Shown: positions 1 to 16,095, counted from the first letter of the stretch. The stretch: DNA of 64,000 nt from Sciurus carolinensis (GCF_902686445.1 NC_062232.1:15854897-15918896); one strand, 5' to 3'. The notes: generated from the letters alone by a model not told the origin. Program-made: numbers and translations.

Positions 1-244
<244 letters not shown>

Positions 245-423
245 CTAAAACAGGTACAGATGAAGTTGTGAGCAACTTAATCACACATACTTGCTTGATC
301 AGAGGGACAACAGTTTAAATTTTATGTATTCATAAAATTTAATTCCAGACACCAAGAAGTCTTTTTGACTTATGTTGAACATTTCACATCTGTATTTTTA
401 GTAGATTAGAAAGATCAAAAACT

Positions 424-500
424 GGGGCTGTGGATGTAGCTCAGTGATAAAAATTCTTGCCTAGAGGGCATAAGGTCCTAGGTTCAATTCCCAGCACCAC
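424..500 (+). mobile_element. ID SINE (tRNA-Ala derived)
   Basis: Has the ID head GGGGCTGTGGATGTAGCTCA and a B-box-like GGTTCAATTC. The tail has become a (GA)n tract. A 9-bp direct repeat ATCAAAAAC flanks element plus tract (414-422 and 550-558), consistent with target-site duplication. Confidence 0.85.

Positions 501-503
<3 letters not shown>

Positions 504-548
<45 letters not shown>
504..548 (+). repeat. (GA)n microsatellite grown from a SINE tail
   Basis: About 22 uninterrupted AG units between the ID body and its 3' target duplication, so the tract belongs to the SINE tail. Confidence 0.95.
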
Positions 549-553
<5 letters not shown>

Positions 554-765
554 AAAACCTCTCAATCTCATCCACTGAGAGAATATAAATATAATGAAAT
601 ATAAATTCAGCATGTGTTATGAGTTCTATTGTTTGTCAAAATATGAAACCAACAAGATGGCACTGGCTAGACTAAGACTAAATAATTTCACAAAAACTCA
701 TTGAGAAGACTTGGTAACAATTAGTCAAGTCAGAAAGGCTTTTAAAGGAGTAACAATAAAAGAAT

Positions 766-800
766 ATACATATATATGTGTATATATATATATGTATACT
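766..800. repeat. Short TA/TG-rich simple repeat
   Basis: Alternating TATATG/TATATA run. Confidence 0.7.
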
Positions 801-1759
801 AGAAAATATATGATATACATTCTATGAGAGTTTTATTTCTTATTGAGAAGCAAATGAGCAAGGGAAAAAGGAGAATAAAACACATAGAATAGAAAGTTAT
901 ATGCAAAATTTATATAAGAAATAGAAGTAAAATTAATGCAATATGCTGGTGAGCAGTAGTGCTCAAAAACCAAATACCTGGTCACTGGAATGAACGACAC
1001 ATTATTTTACACTGTTTACCTGGTTTCTCCTTAAGGAAAGGAAGGTGGTCAAAGACTCTTTTCAAGGGCTTTCTCTTTCACTCTAAAAATTAAAGTTGTG
1101 AAATTCTATATAATTAGCCCACATACACCTCTGTGGTGATGTTGTCATCACCTGTGAATCAAAAAAGTCATTACTCTACAAGACCAACATCCAACAACTT
1201 ACTCTACTCTTCCTCTCATCTGAAACCGCAGAATTTAATATTCTGACTAGTAAATTACAACTATTCACAGTGCTCAGCTTCTCTGCAGAACTGATTATAA
1301 TGTGAATCCTATTCGTTCATTCCTGCTACAACAGTCCCTTCTAAGCTCAGCATGTAGCCCAAAGCAGAGGCAACCTTGCACATCACTGCCTTTACCAGAG
1401 ACCAGAGGAAGGGCCCTCTCTCTCTAGCTAGGCTCCTGATGGAAACAAACAGGTCTGTGTGTCAACTAGGGTCTATCTCTTCTAAGACACAGTGAAATAT
1501 CTAGAAAGGAAATAAATATGCTTATTTTTTCATTATTTTGCAGGAGTTCACAACATAGTAAAAGGAAATAGGCAGAATTAATCAAGTTTAATTGTTGCCT
1601 ATTTAGAAGCTTGTTAGAGGAGAATAAGGCAACTGTCAAGGACAAAAACAGTGTGAAAATACCCTTGAGCAGTGTTTTCAAGAACCACATAGTTCAGACT
1701 GCCTTTTAACATGTGAAATCTGATTGATTTATAGAGTTATAGCTTTCTGTTGAGTTTAA

Positions 1760-1938
1760 TAATTTTTTGTGGCACTGGGAATTAAAATCAGGAGTGTTCT
1801 GTCTCTGGGCTAAATTCTCAGCCCTTCATAATTTGAGACAGAGTCTCAGTAAGTGGCCCAGGTTGGCATGGAACTTGTAATCCTCCTGCCTCAGCTGCCC
1901 AAGTAGCTTGGATTACAGGCCTGCACCACTGCTTCCAG
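1760..1938 (-). mobile_element. B1-ID composite SINE
   Basis: In antisense, the ID part (about 1763-1825) is followed by the B1 part, which contains GCCTCAGCTGCC and GGATTACAGGC. It is flanked by a 9-bp repeat TGAGTTTAA (1751-1759 and 1939-1947). Confidence 0.85.
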
Positions 1939-1987
1939 TGAGTTTAAATCATATATGTACAGGCAAAATATTTTTTAAAGGCACTTG

Positions 1988-2075
1988 GGAGCTAGGGATA
2001 TAGCTCAGTGGTAGAGCACATGCCTAGCATTTGCTAGGCTCTGAGTTTGACCCCTAGCATCTCGAAACTAAAAAA
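1988..2075 (+). mobile_element. ID SINE
   Basis: Contains GATATAGCTCAGTGGTAGAG and a degraded B box. GCACTTG lies at both edges (1981-1987 and 2076-2082). Confidence 0.85.
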
Positions 2076-3860
2076 GCACTTGAGTTACTTTCCAATGTAT
2101 CATTAGAAGTTCTCATATAAAGGCACATTTTTAAAGCAATTAAAAATTTCTGAGCATACTTATTTTAAATATTTGCACAAAGGCTTAGTTTTAAACAACA
2201 GTAACCCAAACATATTGCTTAAAACATGTTAAAAATCTTAGTTCAAACATGTAAGAATTCAGAATTGATAGATAATGGGGTTTTCTATGTTGTTCTGGGA
2301 AAACATTTAGGTTATGTTAAGCTATATCCCACAAAGACTTAATTCTCGAACCTTAGCAAGACTTCATGGTATATGCACAAACCTATGGCACACACCTTTA
2401 AGAACAGATTGCAACACTGGTTTTCCTTGAAGTGCCCATGTAGCAATTCCTGAACTTCACAGATACAACCAGGAGCCCAAAACTACATTGTTGGTGGTGG
2501 GGAACTAACAGAAAAAAACCTTTTAAATGAGTGATAAGTGTACCCCTTAAGACAATAATGTTAAAGACATGTCTTATGGAAATTATGAGCAAAGTGAAGA
2601 AAAAAGGTTTAAAATTAGTGAACAAATAGAATTTAAGATCTGAGCAAATAATTACTATAGGTTTAACAAGAGAATAACTACAATATAAATTAGATACCAA
2701 AATATTATCCTCTGAATTTAAAGTTCAAATAAGTTATCAGCAGGGTACTATGTTCTAAATGTAAGATCTAAATAAAATATAACCTATTTAGGACACAGGC
2801 TATCCTTAGAAGACACCTTGGCTTAAGGCAGTAAACAGTCCTCCTCCTAAAATTTGTTAGCACACACTTTCAAAGCTTATTCTAAAAACACAGTTGTGTT
2901 ATGAAACACAGAATAATTTGGCTGTTTAAAAGCAAAACAGGAACTTTCAGTTAGCAAACATGAAGAAAGGGGACATGTTCCACAGATAGTAGACAAAGGC
3001 AAATTAAAGTCCATTAGCCTTTCTTAGGATATGTTAAGGAGAATAAGATAATAAAAAGAATTATGAACTACTTTTAAAAAGTAAACAAGTTAAGGCCCAG
3101 TATCAGTGTATGGAAAAATGCAAAAAATACATACAATTGGGCATATTGTACTACTCTAGCATCATCATTTTGAGCCTTTATATACCAATAAGACCAAGAA
3201 AAAGAAATCATCTAGACCTGATGTTTAGACAAGGAACATAAACTTGACTCTTAAATACACTGATCATCCTAGTTTGTAAGTTACCATACGTCTCCATTCC
3301 AGGTTTAGCCAAAATATGATCATGGCTTGACTTCATCATTAGATGCTATTTTACCAAACCTAGATAATTTTTTCAAAGTTGTATATCATCTGGTCCTGTC
3401 AATAAAAATGTAAGAGCTTCTCCATGTATGTAAAGATATAAATGGAAAAAAAAACTAGCCTATTTACCAAAATCTTTATTTGCATAATATGAAAATTGTT
3501 TTTTTGAGATTAGACTTGTCAGAGGCAATATGCAAAGCACATTAAGGGTTTGAGCGAGTCAGACATTTATGGAAATATTTTCCTGCAGGAATTTGCTTTC
3601 TGTAACAGTTCTTAATCAAGGGTAACCCTAGGAGGGAGACAGAGTCAAGTGCTGATTCCTGTACATGTACTTATATCATTTGTTATGTACATCATCTACA
3701 GTATGTAGCAGATATTAACAGACTACTTTTAAATTTTTACAAAGCTCTATGGTTTAAAAACACACTGATTAACAAAAATCAAACATATTATAGTGAATTT
3801 GAAGTTTTATATAATGTTTTAATATAATAACAATGCAATAAAAATCAGGATAAAATTCTT

Positions 3861-3983
3861 TGAGTATTTTTTAGTTGTCAGTGGATTTTTTATTTTATTT
3901 ATTTATATGTGGTGCTGAGTATGGAACCCAGGGCCTCACACATGCCAGGCAAGTGTACCACCAATGAGTCACAACTCCAACCC
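3861..3983 (-). mobile_element. ID SINE with long 3' tail
   Basis: Antisense ID (GGTGCTGAGTATGGAACCCA) preceded by the TTAGTTG tail motif. It is bounded by a perfect 15-bp direct repeat CAGGATAAAATTCTT (3846-3860 and 3984-3998), a clear target-site duplication. Confidence 0.9.
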
Positions 3984-4589
3984 CAGGATAAAATTCTTAA
4001 TAATAATTTAAAAGAAAAGTCTTATTCAGATGAATTATTCCTTGGGACAAGTAAACCATAATAAATTCAAAAGATTTGGTTAGAGACTTATGACTTTTTT
4101 TTTCATAAAATAAAGATGACAGCTCTCCTTTGTTCCAATAGGATCCAAGTGCTTTCAAGAAAAAAAAAAAAAAAACTGCTCTTCTGTCCTATCTCTCTCT
4201 CAATCCCTGTCAGCAGCATGCTAGTCTCAAATGAAACTGGTAGTGGTTTAAAACTGTTTCAGAAGGCCTAGGGGTTCATTAGAGGTCTCATGAAACAGGA
4301 GGAAAGCAAACAGGCAGTACCTCTCCATGAACAGAGGGAGGGGAGAAAGAAAGAGAAAGGAAACTGATCGAATCATTCGTGCTTTCTTCATAAGGTATGT
4401 CTTTAGAGTCTCTCAACTTTTATTCATATAATCACACATTTCATATTTTTCCAAGTAATTATTTTGATATAGGCTAGGAAAATAATATGTTTATTCTTTT
4501 ATTATTCCTCTGATATTCATAATGTAAAGTATTTTACAAAAGGAATGATAAAGAAATATTGCTGGACACATGACCAAATTTATACACAT

Positions 4590-4679
4590 CTTCTTTCTTT
4601 TTTTAGAGTGATGCTGGGGATAAAACCCAGGGCCTTGTGCATGCTAGGTGGCTCTACCATTGATCCACACCCACAGTCC
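4590..4679 (-). mobile_element. ID SINE
   Basis: Antisense ID body with GATGCTGGGGATAAAACCCA and GCATGCTAGG. No clear flanking duplication. Confidence 0.8.
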
Positions 4680-4956
4680 ATGATATATTTTCATTAAAAG
4701 TTAATTTAGGGTTGAGAGAGTAGTTCTGTCTCACCAAAATAGTTTCAGTGAACCAAAACACTTTGCCTTAAACATTGCATGAAACTTCTAATAAAACATA
4801 CCACATCCCTAACAAATGTTTTTAAATGCTGTAAAACTAGCCAGATTTTTAAGCCATCTCTTTACAGGATCAATTATTTTGAAGACTACTAAATAAGACA
4901 CTATGGCAAACTGGATTTTACTTTGGATTCTTAAATTGTATGGGTCTTATGAATTA

Positions 4957-5100
<144 letters not shown>

Positions 5101-5332
5101 CTAAAACAGAAAAAGAGGAAAAAATCCAAAATCTTAAAGTAAAACTCTTCTCACACATATATACAATGAACACATCTTTGCTAGAATCATATTAGCCACA
5201 TAAACATACAAATGAAAAGTATGTGTAGAACACAGTCACAGAATATTTAAACAGTTCATCTGTCCTCAAGGCTCCTCTTTCCTTCATTTATTAATTAACA
5301 TAACCAGATGCAACTTTAAAAAGAGAAAAATA

Positions 5333-5420
5333 AGGGGTGAGGGATATAGCTGAGGGGCAGTGTTTGCCTTCCAGGCACCAGGCACTGGGTTCAAACCTCC
5401 CCAGCATCAAAAAAAAAAAA
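5333..5420 (+). mobile_element. ID SINE, diverged
   Basis: Contains GGGATATAGCTGAGGGGCAG and CACTGGGTTCAAAC, and ends in a 12-A tail. Confidence 0.8.
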
Positions 5421-5699
5421 GGAACCAAAAACTACAAGTTTATGTGATGTGCTGCATAATATTTGAATATAAAAAAATCAAGACTCTAAATCCAGTGTTC
5501 TATACAGCCTCAGAGTTTCTACTAATGTTCACAATTCTCTCAAATGAATTAACTGATTAGTTGGGACTGATGAATAACAGGTACTCTGACATAATAATCT
5601 GTTTTTCAAAGGCTCCTCTGGCCTAAATAAATCCCAAAGGCACCAGAAGTCATTGGATTTCCCTGTCATGTCAACTTAAGCTGTACAGAAGCAGAACAG

Positions 5700-5800
5700 A
5701 AAGCAACCCCATGAGAGCAGGAACCATGCTTAAGGCTGTATTCATAATGCTCAGAAAAAGGCATGGTGTGCAGTAGCAGTCAAATACGTGCTGGATAAAT
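5700..5800 (+). mobile_element. L2-like LINE fragment (3' end type)
   Basis: Resembles the L2 3' end (…GAGAGCAGGAACCATG… then …GTGCTGGATAAAT). Very diverged. Confidence 0.4.
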
Positions 5801-7140
5801 TATTTTACCCATTGTGAAATAATTTGCTAAATTAAAGTACTATGAAGTACTACAGGATGAATAAGATGTAGTCACTGGTATTAAGTCATCACCTATTAGA
5901 AAACTTCTTTCCCTTCAAATGAACAACCACCCCCACCAAAAAATACAATAAAGCTACATGTGCTTTAAGGAAGATGTGAACGAAGTATTATTGTCAGATT
6001 TTAGAGAAGATTACATCCAGCTGACAGCAGAAATCACAGAAGAAAAAGAACTTACGGTGATACTTGAAGAAAAAACAAGATTTTAACAAAAGGTAAAGGA
6101 GGCAAGAATATTTCAGGTATAGATCAAAGGGATGGGGAAAAATAATCTATGGGACTAGAACGCAATATGCACAAAGGCAAGGAGGGGAACCCTGCGTTTT
6201 TAAGGGGTAGGTTTCAACAAACAAGAAGAAAGGTGGGGGAACAATGACCTGCTTAATGGATTTACCTGTTCTCAAGTGCAGTCTACAGGACCCTGGGGCT
6301 CCTGACACCCCTTTAGGAGATCAAGATCAAAACTATTTTCATGACAACACTATTTGTTCTGATATTGCAGAAGCCATGGTGAATACAATTGCTGGTGCCT
6401 TATAAACATGAATCAGTGCAGCAGTTATCAAACTGTACTAATAGTCATTATATTCTTCATCACGATGCAGTTTCAAATGAACATCCTTGATAATGTAGTA
6501 AAAATTAATTAATTCTTAAAGCTCTCAACCCTTGAGTACAAGACTACTATTTTGTGTGATAAAATATAAAGTACACACAAGGCATATTTAAATAAAGTTG
6601 CTCCAGGAAAAACACTTGTGCAACTGTTTGAGTTGCAAGCTAAACTAGCTGCACAGAATACAATTTTTACTTGAAAGAATGGCAAACTATGTGATTCTAA
6701 CATGGGAATCTAGCAACAGTTTCTCAAATAAGAACTAAATAAGCCTGCTACTTCAAGAAAAGAAAACTTCATAGCAAATATTGTCAGTGATATAATTCAA
6801 ACTGTGCAAATTAGAATTTTGAAAAACTTGTTTCCACCTCTGTGAACTTGACAGCTTCACAATATTTAAAGACATTTCTGATATAAATACAAATACTTAA
6901 AATGGGATATTTGATAGTGTAAAACAAAATATGTCAATTTTGGAAGACATACATAATTCAGGGAATCATCATTTAACAAATGACCATTCCATAATGTCAT
7001 GCATGGGCAAAATAGTCAAAATACAACACAAACCAGATTTTAATTGAGAGTATAAGCCATTCTTGGATGTGCTTTCAAATAACATTTAAGAAAATATACC
7101 ATCTATAGAGTTTTAGTGTAGGATTAAAAAGAACATACAA

Positions 7141-7214
7141 GGGGATATGGCTCAGTTGGTAGAGTGCTTGCCTCGCATGCACAAGGCCCTGGGTTCAATC
7201 CCCAGCACCAAAAA
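7141..7214 (+). mobile_element. ID SINE, tRNA-length copy, recent insertion
   Basis: Starts directly at GGGGATATGG without the usual extra GGGGCT and ends in an A run. A perfect 15-bp duplication AAAAAGAACATACAA flanks it (7126-7140 and 7215-7229). The D-loop-like A box, an anticodon-like CGC and the T-arm GGGTTCAATCCCC are readable. The 3' acceptor strand of a true tRNA is missing. Confidence 0.92.
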
Positions 7215-7840
7215 AAAAAGAACATACAACTATCAGAAAGAAATTTACCAAAACATTTCTAAGTATTTATATAAAACTGAATTTTATTCCTATACTTCAA
7301 CCCAAACCACACATCATAACAGACTGGATTTAGAAGCAGGTATAAAAATCCAGACATCTTGTACTAAGTTACATATTAAAGATTTGCAAAATTACAAAAT
7401 GATGGCACTCCTCTATTTTTCTTTGTTTTGGAATATATAGTTATTTTTCATGAAAAAATATTATTTTGTAATCACATAATGGATTTATGTTATTTTAAAA
7501 TATATTAATAATACTTTTTAATTTGTAACACAATATAAGCAAAAACCACATGAGCAAAAACTCTTGGAGTTTTCAATTATAAAGAGTGTATAGGTGTCCT
7601 GGGACCATGAAATTTGAGAACTACTGTGGTAGAAAAAAGTAGGTCCTCACACATAGTAACACATACTGAAGTTATGCACACTTTCTAAATCCTATAATCA
7701 GTATAGCAGAGTACCTAGGAAACTCTCCAAGTATCTGAATCTCCTCCAACTTGAATAATGTTAACTTTTGACCAATGTGGATGGTCAATACTGTAGAGAA
7801 CTTTTAATTGATATAACTCTACTTAAGAAAACCATTATTG

Positions 7841-7972
7841 GGCTGGGGTTGTGGCTCAGTGGTAGAATGCTTGCCTAGCACAAGTGAGGCATTGGGTTTG
7901 ATCCTCAGCACCACATAAAAATAAACAAAATAAAGGTATTGTGTCCACCTACAACTAAAAAATATATTAAGA
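7841..7972 (+). mobile_element. ID SINE with conserved non-tRNA tail
   Basis: The ID body is followed by an A-rich linker and the tail GGTATTGTGTCCACCTACAA, which recurs in other copies of this window. Confidence 0.88.
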
Positions 7973-9159
7973 AAAACAAAGCCATTATCTTCTTTAATGA
8001 GCTATTCTTTAGTACAATGATAAGAAATCCAGATTTTCAACTGATTTTATTAGACTGAGGCGATTTGAGAATTTTACAAGCTACATTTAGAAGACTTGAT
8101 TTTAAAAATGTTTCATGGTGGTTTAGGTTCTCGTTAGCCAGGGCTATAAAAATCAGCTATGAAGTATTTGGTGTTACTTTATGAGATATATTTAAGCTAA
8201 GACTGAAATAGTTGAGAAAAATCACGTATACTGTTTTTCAGTAGCTTCTGGCAATAAGAGCTAAAATCTCTTTACCTAAGTCTCCACCCTAATCATCTAC
8301 CTGCTATTTTCAAGTCCTACTAACATCATCTAAAAACAAACAATAATAATAATAAAATAAAAGCATCTTGTCATGATACCATCTACAACCAGTCATATAA
8401 TCTTTTCCATTCTACTTCCTTTGGAAAGCAGTAAAACATAGAAACTGAATTGCTCACAAGTTTTAAATAATTCAAGCAATCAGAAATATGTTAAGGATTA
8501 TCAGAAGGACACATCACCTTTGACATATGAATAGCCTACTGTAAATAGACACAGAACCGTAAGTATGATATAGATAGTCCTTTCATCAGGATTTACTGTA
8601 TTTATATTAACACTACAGAAATTCTTCTTTAAATACCTTTCAGAGAACATTAGGATCTTGAAAACATGGATTGTGCTTTCCTTACTCAACTTTATATTCC
8701 AGAATCTAGCCCTGCACATGTAAGAGGTAGTCCCTGTTTGCTGAATGAATAATTTAAAAACCAAATGACTTCTTTCAAAGCTCACTAAGTAACCATTATT
8801 TGCCAGCAACTATCCTATGTAATATTGAGACTATAAATATAGTCAGTGTCATTTCTGCCACTGACAAATGCATGCATATCCCCTAACACATATGCACTAA
8901 GTGTTAACTGATTAATAATAATATGCTACTGTAAGATGACAATTATTGAAGCTGAGTGATAGATGTATGGGGATTCATGATACTATTTCTCTCAATTTGT
9001 GTAAGTTTGGATCTTTTAACAATAAACACTTAAAATAATAAAATGATATAGACTATGGATCAGAACCTGAAGATATGCACTATAATAGGAGAAGATGACA
9101 GTGTGAGTCCACTACCCTAGAAGAAGTGTGCTTGGTTATTTTGTCAACAATACAGTCAT

Positions 9160-9358
9160 GCCAGGTACAGTAGCACAGGTCAGTAATCCCAGCGGCACAG
9201 GAGGCTGAGGCAGGAGGATTGCAGCTTCAAAGCCAGTCTCAGCAAAAGCAAGGTGCTAAGCAACTCAGTAAGACCCTGTCTCTAAATGCAATACAAAATA
9301 GGGCTGGGGATGTGGCTCAGTGGTTGAATGCCCCTGAGTTCAATCCCTGGTACCAAAA
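9160..9358 (+). mobile_element. B1-ID composite SINE
   Basis: The B1 head (GAGGCTGAGGCAGGAGGATT) and AAGACCCTGTCTCTAAATG linker lead into ID (GGGCTGGGGATGTGGCTCAG). Confidence 0.9.
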
Positions 9359-9363
9359 AATAT

Positions 9364-9401
<38 letters not shown>

Positions 9402-9402
9402 A
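9364..9402 (+). repeat. (GAT)n microsatellite
   Basis: About 12 perfect GAT units directly after the B1-ID tail. Confidence 0.95.
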
Positions 9403-10970
9403 TCATGCTTGTACTGAACTTTCTAAACTCATCCCTGGAATCCCCTGGGATAGGAAGGTATAAAGAATCAGGGATACAATATGCAGAATAGATTTAAGAA
9501 TTGACTATAAGAAGACTAAAGTCATTATACTTAATTATGCAAATTTTTTAGAAAGAAATAAAGCAATAACTCAAAGAAAACCACTTTTTAGATAACACAA
9601 GTGATTCCATGCCAATATATAGACACTGCATCACTTAAGGGAATGAGCTAATGTCAAGGCAAATGTTCCCTTGAAGTGCATGAATGTCTTCTTCTATGAC
9701 ATTAAAGACACAAAGACAAGTTGTGAGAAACAAAAAAACTTACCTAAGAATAAATACAAATTTTAAGTATATACCCAGAAAATATTCATTCTAAGAGTCA
9801 GAGAAATACAAATTAAATCCAACTGTGAAATTTTCTCATTATCATTTTTTAATTATCTTATTATCAACTGGTATTACCTATTCACAAAGCAAGTTTTCAA
9901 GAGTCATACAGATATTTATATCTTTGGACAAAAAATTTTTATTTCAAGGAACCTAAGATATAAATGTAACTTATCCTAAAGCAAAAGGGTTAAGTCAACA
10001 AAAATATTCAGCAGTTATATACAATAGAAACTATAATCAGCAAACAAAAATTTTAAATGTGAATCAGCAAAATAGATGATCAATAAGCATACTGATTATG
10101 ATTTTAAAGTAATATGGAAATGTAGAAAAATATTTGTGTTAAGTAAAAATAGGTTTCTAAACAATATATATTGTAACTGATGCCATGTAAAAGTGTTAGG
10201 AAATATGCAAAAATGACAAGCATTACTTTAGCATAGGGGTATTATGAATGAGTTTTCATTCTAAAAATTCCATTTAATGTCATCATTAGATTCTTTTTCA
10301 TTAAAAATTTTTTTGTATGAGCTTTGACAAAGAAATCTATTACAAAATGGGTAAAGTGGTATTTGCAAATTAGCTTCTGAATATGTAAGGGTACTCTTTT
10401 CAAATGGAAAAAAATCTATTAGTCTAACATTTTGCTTATTACACAGCACTTTAGAAATCAAGATTTTGTTTTTCAAATTAGGTAAGAAAAATATTTTTAA
10501 CAAGAGTATCCATAAAGTGCAACTTATAGGTTTTTTATTTAAAAAAAAAAGCATAAATATTTTGAATGTACAGAAAGTGTTACCACCACCTTAATTCTAA
10601 ATAACTGTCCCCAAAACTCTTCTGAATACACTACCTCTAGGGATCATCACCTGTGAAATTACACATATGTGTACGCATGCAAGCACCAAGTTCACATGCC
10701 CAAGCCACAAACAGCTATTATTTGGAAGGATTATGAAGAAGAAAGTGTTTGCAAGTGCCTGAAACATAACCTGTATCACTCCACAGGACCTATGGAAACC
10801 AGGCGTCCAAGACTTAAAGTAAGAAATCTGGAAGGCCTCTGTGGAAGACAAGGCAGCATCTGTGGCTGGAAGAGGTAGGCTAATGCTCAATCTGCAAGAT
10901 AGTTGTTAAGCAGCTTGCACCACTAGCTAGAATTCATTTAAATTGCAAGAATGAGGTGGTTCTTCAACTA

Positions 10971-14134
<3,164 letters not shown>

Positions 14135-14898
14135 CTAATGAAAAGTCAAAATTATAAAAATTAACAACAAAAAGTGACTATTATACACAATGAAACTAAA
14201 AATTTTCCATACTACAGAAATGACAGGTCCCACTGTCAAAGTTTATAATTTTTATCTGTATTGTCAGGGCAGGTGATTGAATATTAAGTCTCTACATAGC
14301 TACAAACTGAAAAGGTGAACACTACAACATTAAGAAAACCTCTCAAATTTTCTTAAAACAGAATGGAAAAGAACTGTGTCTAGTTTTAATTGAAACAAAA
14401 TATGGAATTTAATCATGAGAAGGAGAACAAGAGGCTAGGAAACAAGGTCTATATTTATCCACTATACCACATGCTTAGTGGTCACAGCAATTTAAGGAGC
14501 AGAAACATAATGGATTTTTAAAATTCTGGGGCACAAATCCATATTAAATTCTTAACAGTTTCAAACAGTATTTAGTAGAATACGAACAGTGCCAAAAAAA
14601 TCAATCATAACAAACAACACTGGAGAACATACAGTATAAAGGCCTGGAAATAAACTCTAATTAGCACTGTTACTAATTTGCTTGAAATGCTCACATATAG
14701 GCTTCAAGCAGGGGCTAGATCATATCAGTGTTGGTACAAGAAAAAAGCTATAATCCATTAGGAGGGATTATAAATGTAAACTAGGCATCCTAAGAAGCAA
14801 TTTCCAGTAATGTTTGGGTTACAATTTTCCTTGAATACAAAAACGTCACCAGGTATGATATTTAAGAGTTGTTACATAATGAAAATGCTCAGCATTAC
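14135..14898 (-). other. POLA1: POLA1 intron, 0.76 kb
   Basis: Separates the microexon from the motif C exon. Unique AT-rich sequence without recognised repeats. Confidence 0.9.
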
Positions 14899-14931
14899 CT
14901 TCTGTACCATCTCTTTTGTATGCATCAAAAT
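14899..14931 (-). CDS. POLA1: POLA1 microexon, 11 codons before motif C (33 bp)
   Basis: This 33-base exon encodes ILMHTKEMVQK, about residues 983-993, which directly precedes [12 protein letters not shown] in POLA1. The acceptor TTCATTTAG (14932-14940) lies behind a T-rich tract, and the donor is GTAATG (14893-14898). Phase 0 at both ends means skipping would remove 11 residues in frame from the helix that leads into the catalytic motif. It is too short for ordinary ORF detection and was found by protein recall plus splice sites. The exon before it, expected to end with the codons for GRE, was not found up to position 64000. Confidence 0.95.
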
Positions 14932-15304
14932 CTAAATGAAACAAAAAATCAGGATTAATATATTACACAAATACAAAGACTCTAAATATAAACACAAATA
15001 GACAGGAAACTCCATGATTTGCCATTTCCATGTATCTTTAAAGCTCTTGAAGGTTTCTTAACAACAACCCTCAAAGCAATAATATCAACATAATTAAAAA
15101 TGTTTGCCTCTCTGCTGATTCTTAACCAGATATATGCAAGCAGATATATTTCTATAGTTCTACACATCTTTAATAAGCATATAATAAAAATTTTCCTTTA
15201 TAATAAAGCAAAAAGGACAAACTTTCATTACTGTTAGTTAAATAGACCTGCATAGTTTCAAAAAAGTCACAGTATGTGTATGTGTATCTCCACTAGATTT
15301 AAAA

Positions 15305-15395
15305 TTCTTCTCTAGACTAAATTCCTTGAAGGCAGAGAATAAATCTCCACTGTATTGCCTGGAACTAGCACAGTGCCCAGTAAAAAGACAGGGAT
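15305..15395 (+). mobile_element. L2 LINE 3'-end fragment
   Basis: Has the L2 signature CTTGAAGGCAGAGA followed by CTAGCACAGTGCCCAG. Confidence 0.6.
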
Positions 15396-15478
15396 CAACA
15401 GTCAATTAATGAAGACAAAAATATGGATAATAACTAGATTATGTGGGGCCAGATCAGAAGCAACACATATCACATAGG

Positions 15479-15482
<4 letters not shown>

Positions 15483-15553
<71 letters not shown>
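15483..15553 (+). repeat. (GA)n microsatellite, about 35 units
   Basis: 71 uninterrupted bases of AG repeat. It is the longest of four GA tracts in the window. No SINE body is visible on its left. Confidence 0.97.
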
Positions 15554-15556
<3 letters not shown>

Positions 15557-15899
15557 CAAGTTTTTCAAACATAGGTGCCAGATACTATGCTGGGAACACC
15601 TTGTATATTTTCTCATTTCCTTCTCCAAAATCCCCAAGAAGTAGCTACTATTGATTAATACTCCAATTTGCTGGATACCAAAAACAAAGTATCTAGTTTG
15701 TCCCAGTAATGGCAGAACAAGGATACGAACTGAGGCACTTTGGTTCCAGAGCAGGGGCCTCAATCACTCCATTCTACTACCTATCACCACCTATCTTTCA
15801 AAATATCTGCCTAAACCCTAAGTCAGTTTTCCAGTGGGCCAGGTAAAGATTTATGCTTCTTTCTCCTAACACAATAGTCCTCCTCATCAACTAAGCTCA

Positions 15900-16095
15900 A
15901 ACATCATGGGACTGTTTCCATCTCTCCTGTCCTCCATACTATGGAACTCCGTGAATCTTGTCTTTGAAGCATCCTTTCCATCTACTATTTTCCACTTTTA
16001 TTATCCACTCATCTTTCTTATTATCTCCCAATTTTGTTCAAATGTTCCTTCAGTTCACAGAGAAGGAAGCCCTTCCCTGCCCTGGAAGTGGTAGG
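15900..16095 (+). mobile_element. L2-like LINE fragment
   Basis: CAAATGTTCCTTCAG followed by GAAGCCCTTCCCTGCCC matches the L2 3' region in style. Confidence 0.5.

Noticed and set aside
7141..7212. tRNA-Ala-like sequence with a readable T arm and anticodon-like CGC
   Set aside because: The 3' acceptor strand does not pair with the 5' end, an A tail follows, and target duplications flank it. It is an ID SINE, not a functional tRNA. The same applies to 20780-20870.
10597..10890. Overlapping ORFs on both strands at 10.6-10.9 kb, considered as an extra exon
   Set aside because: They do not fit POLA1, whose coding frame passes directly from the exon at 11031-11163 to that at 4969-5100 with matching phase. 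No match to any family I know.
15441..15763. ORFs rich in RE or LS repeats on both strands
   Set aside because: They are translations of the (GA)n microsatellite.
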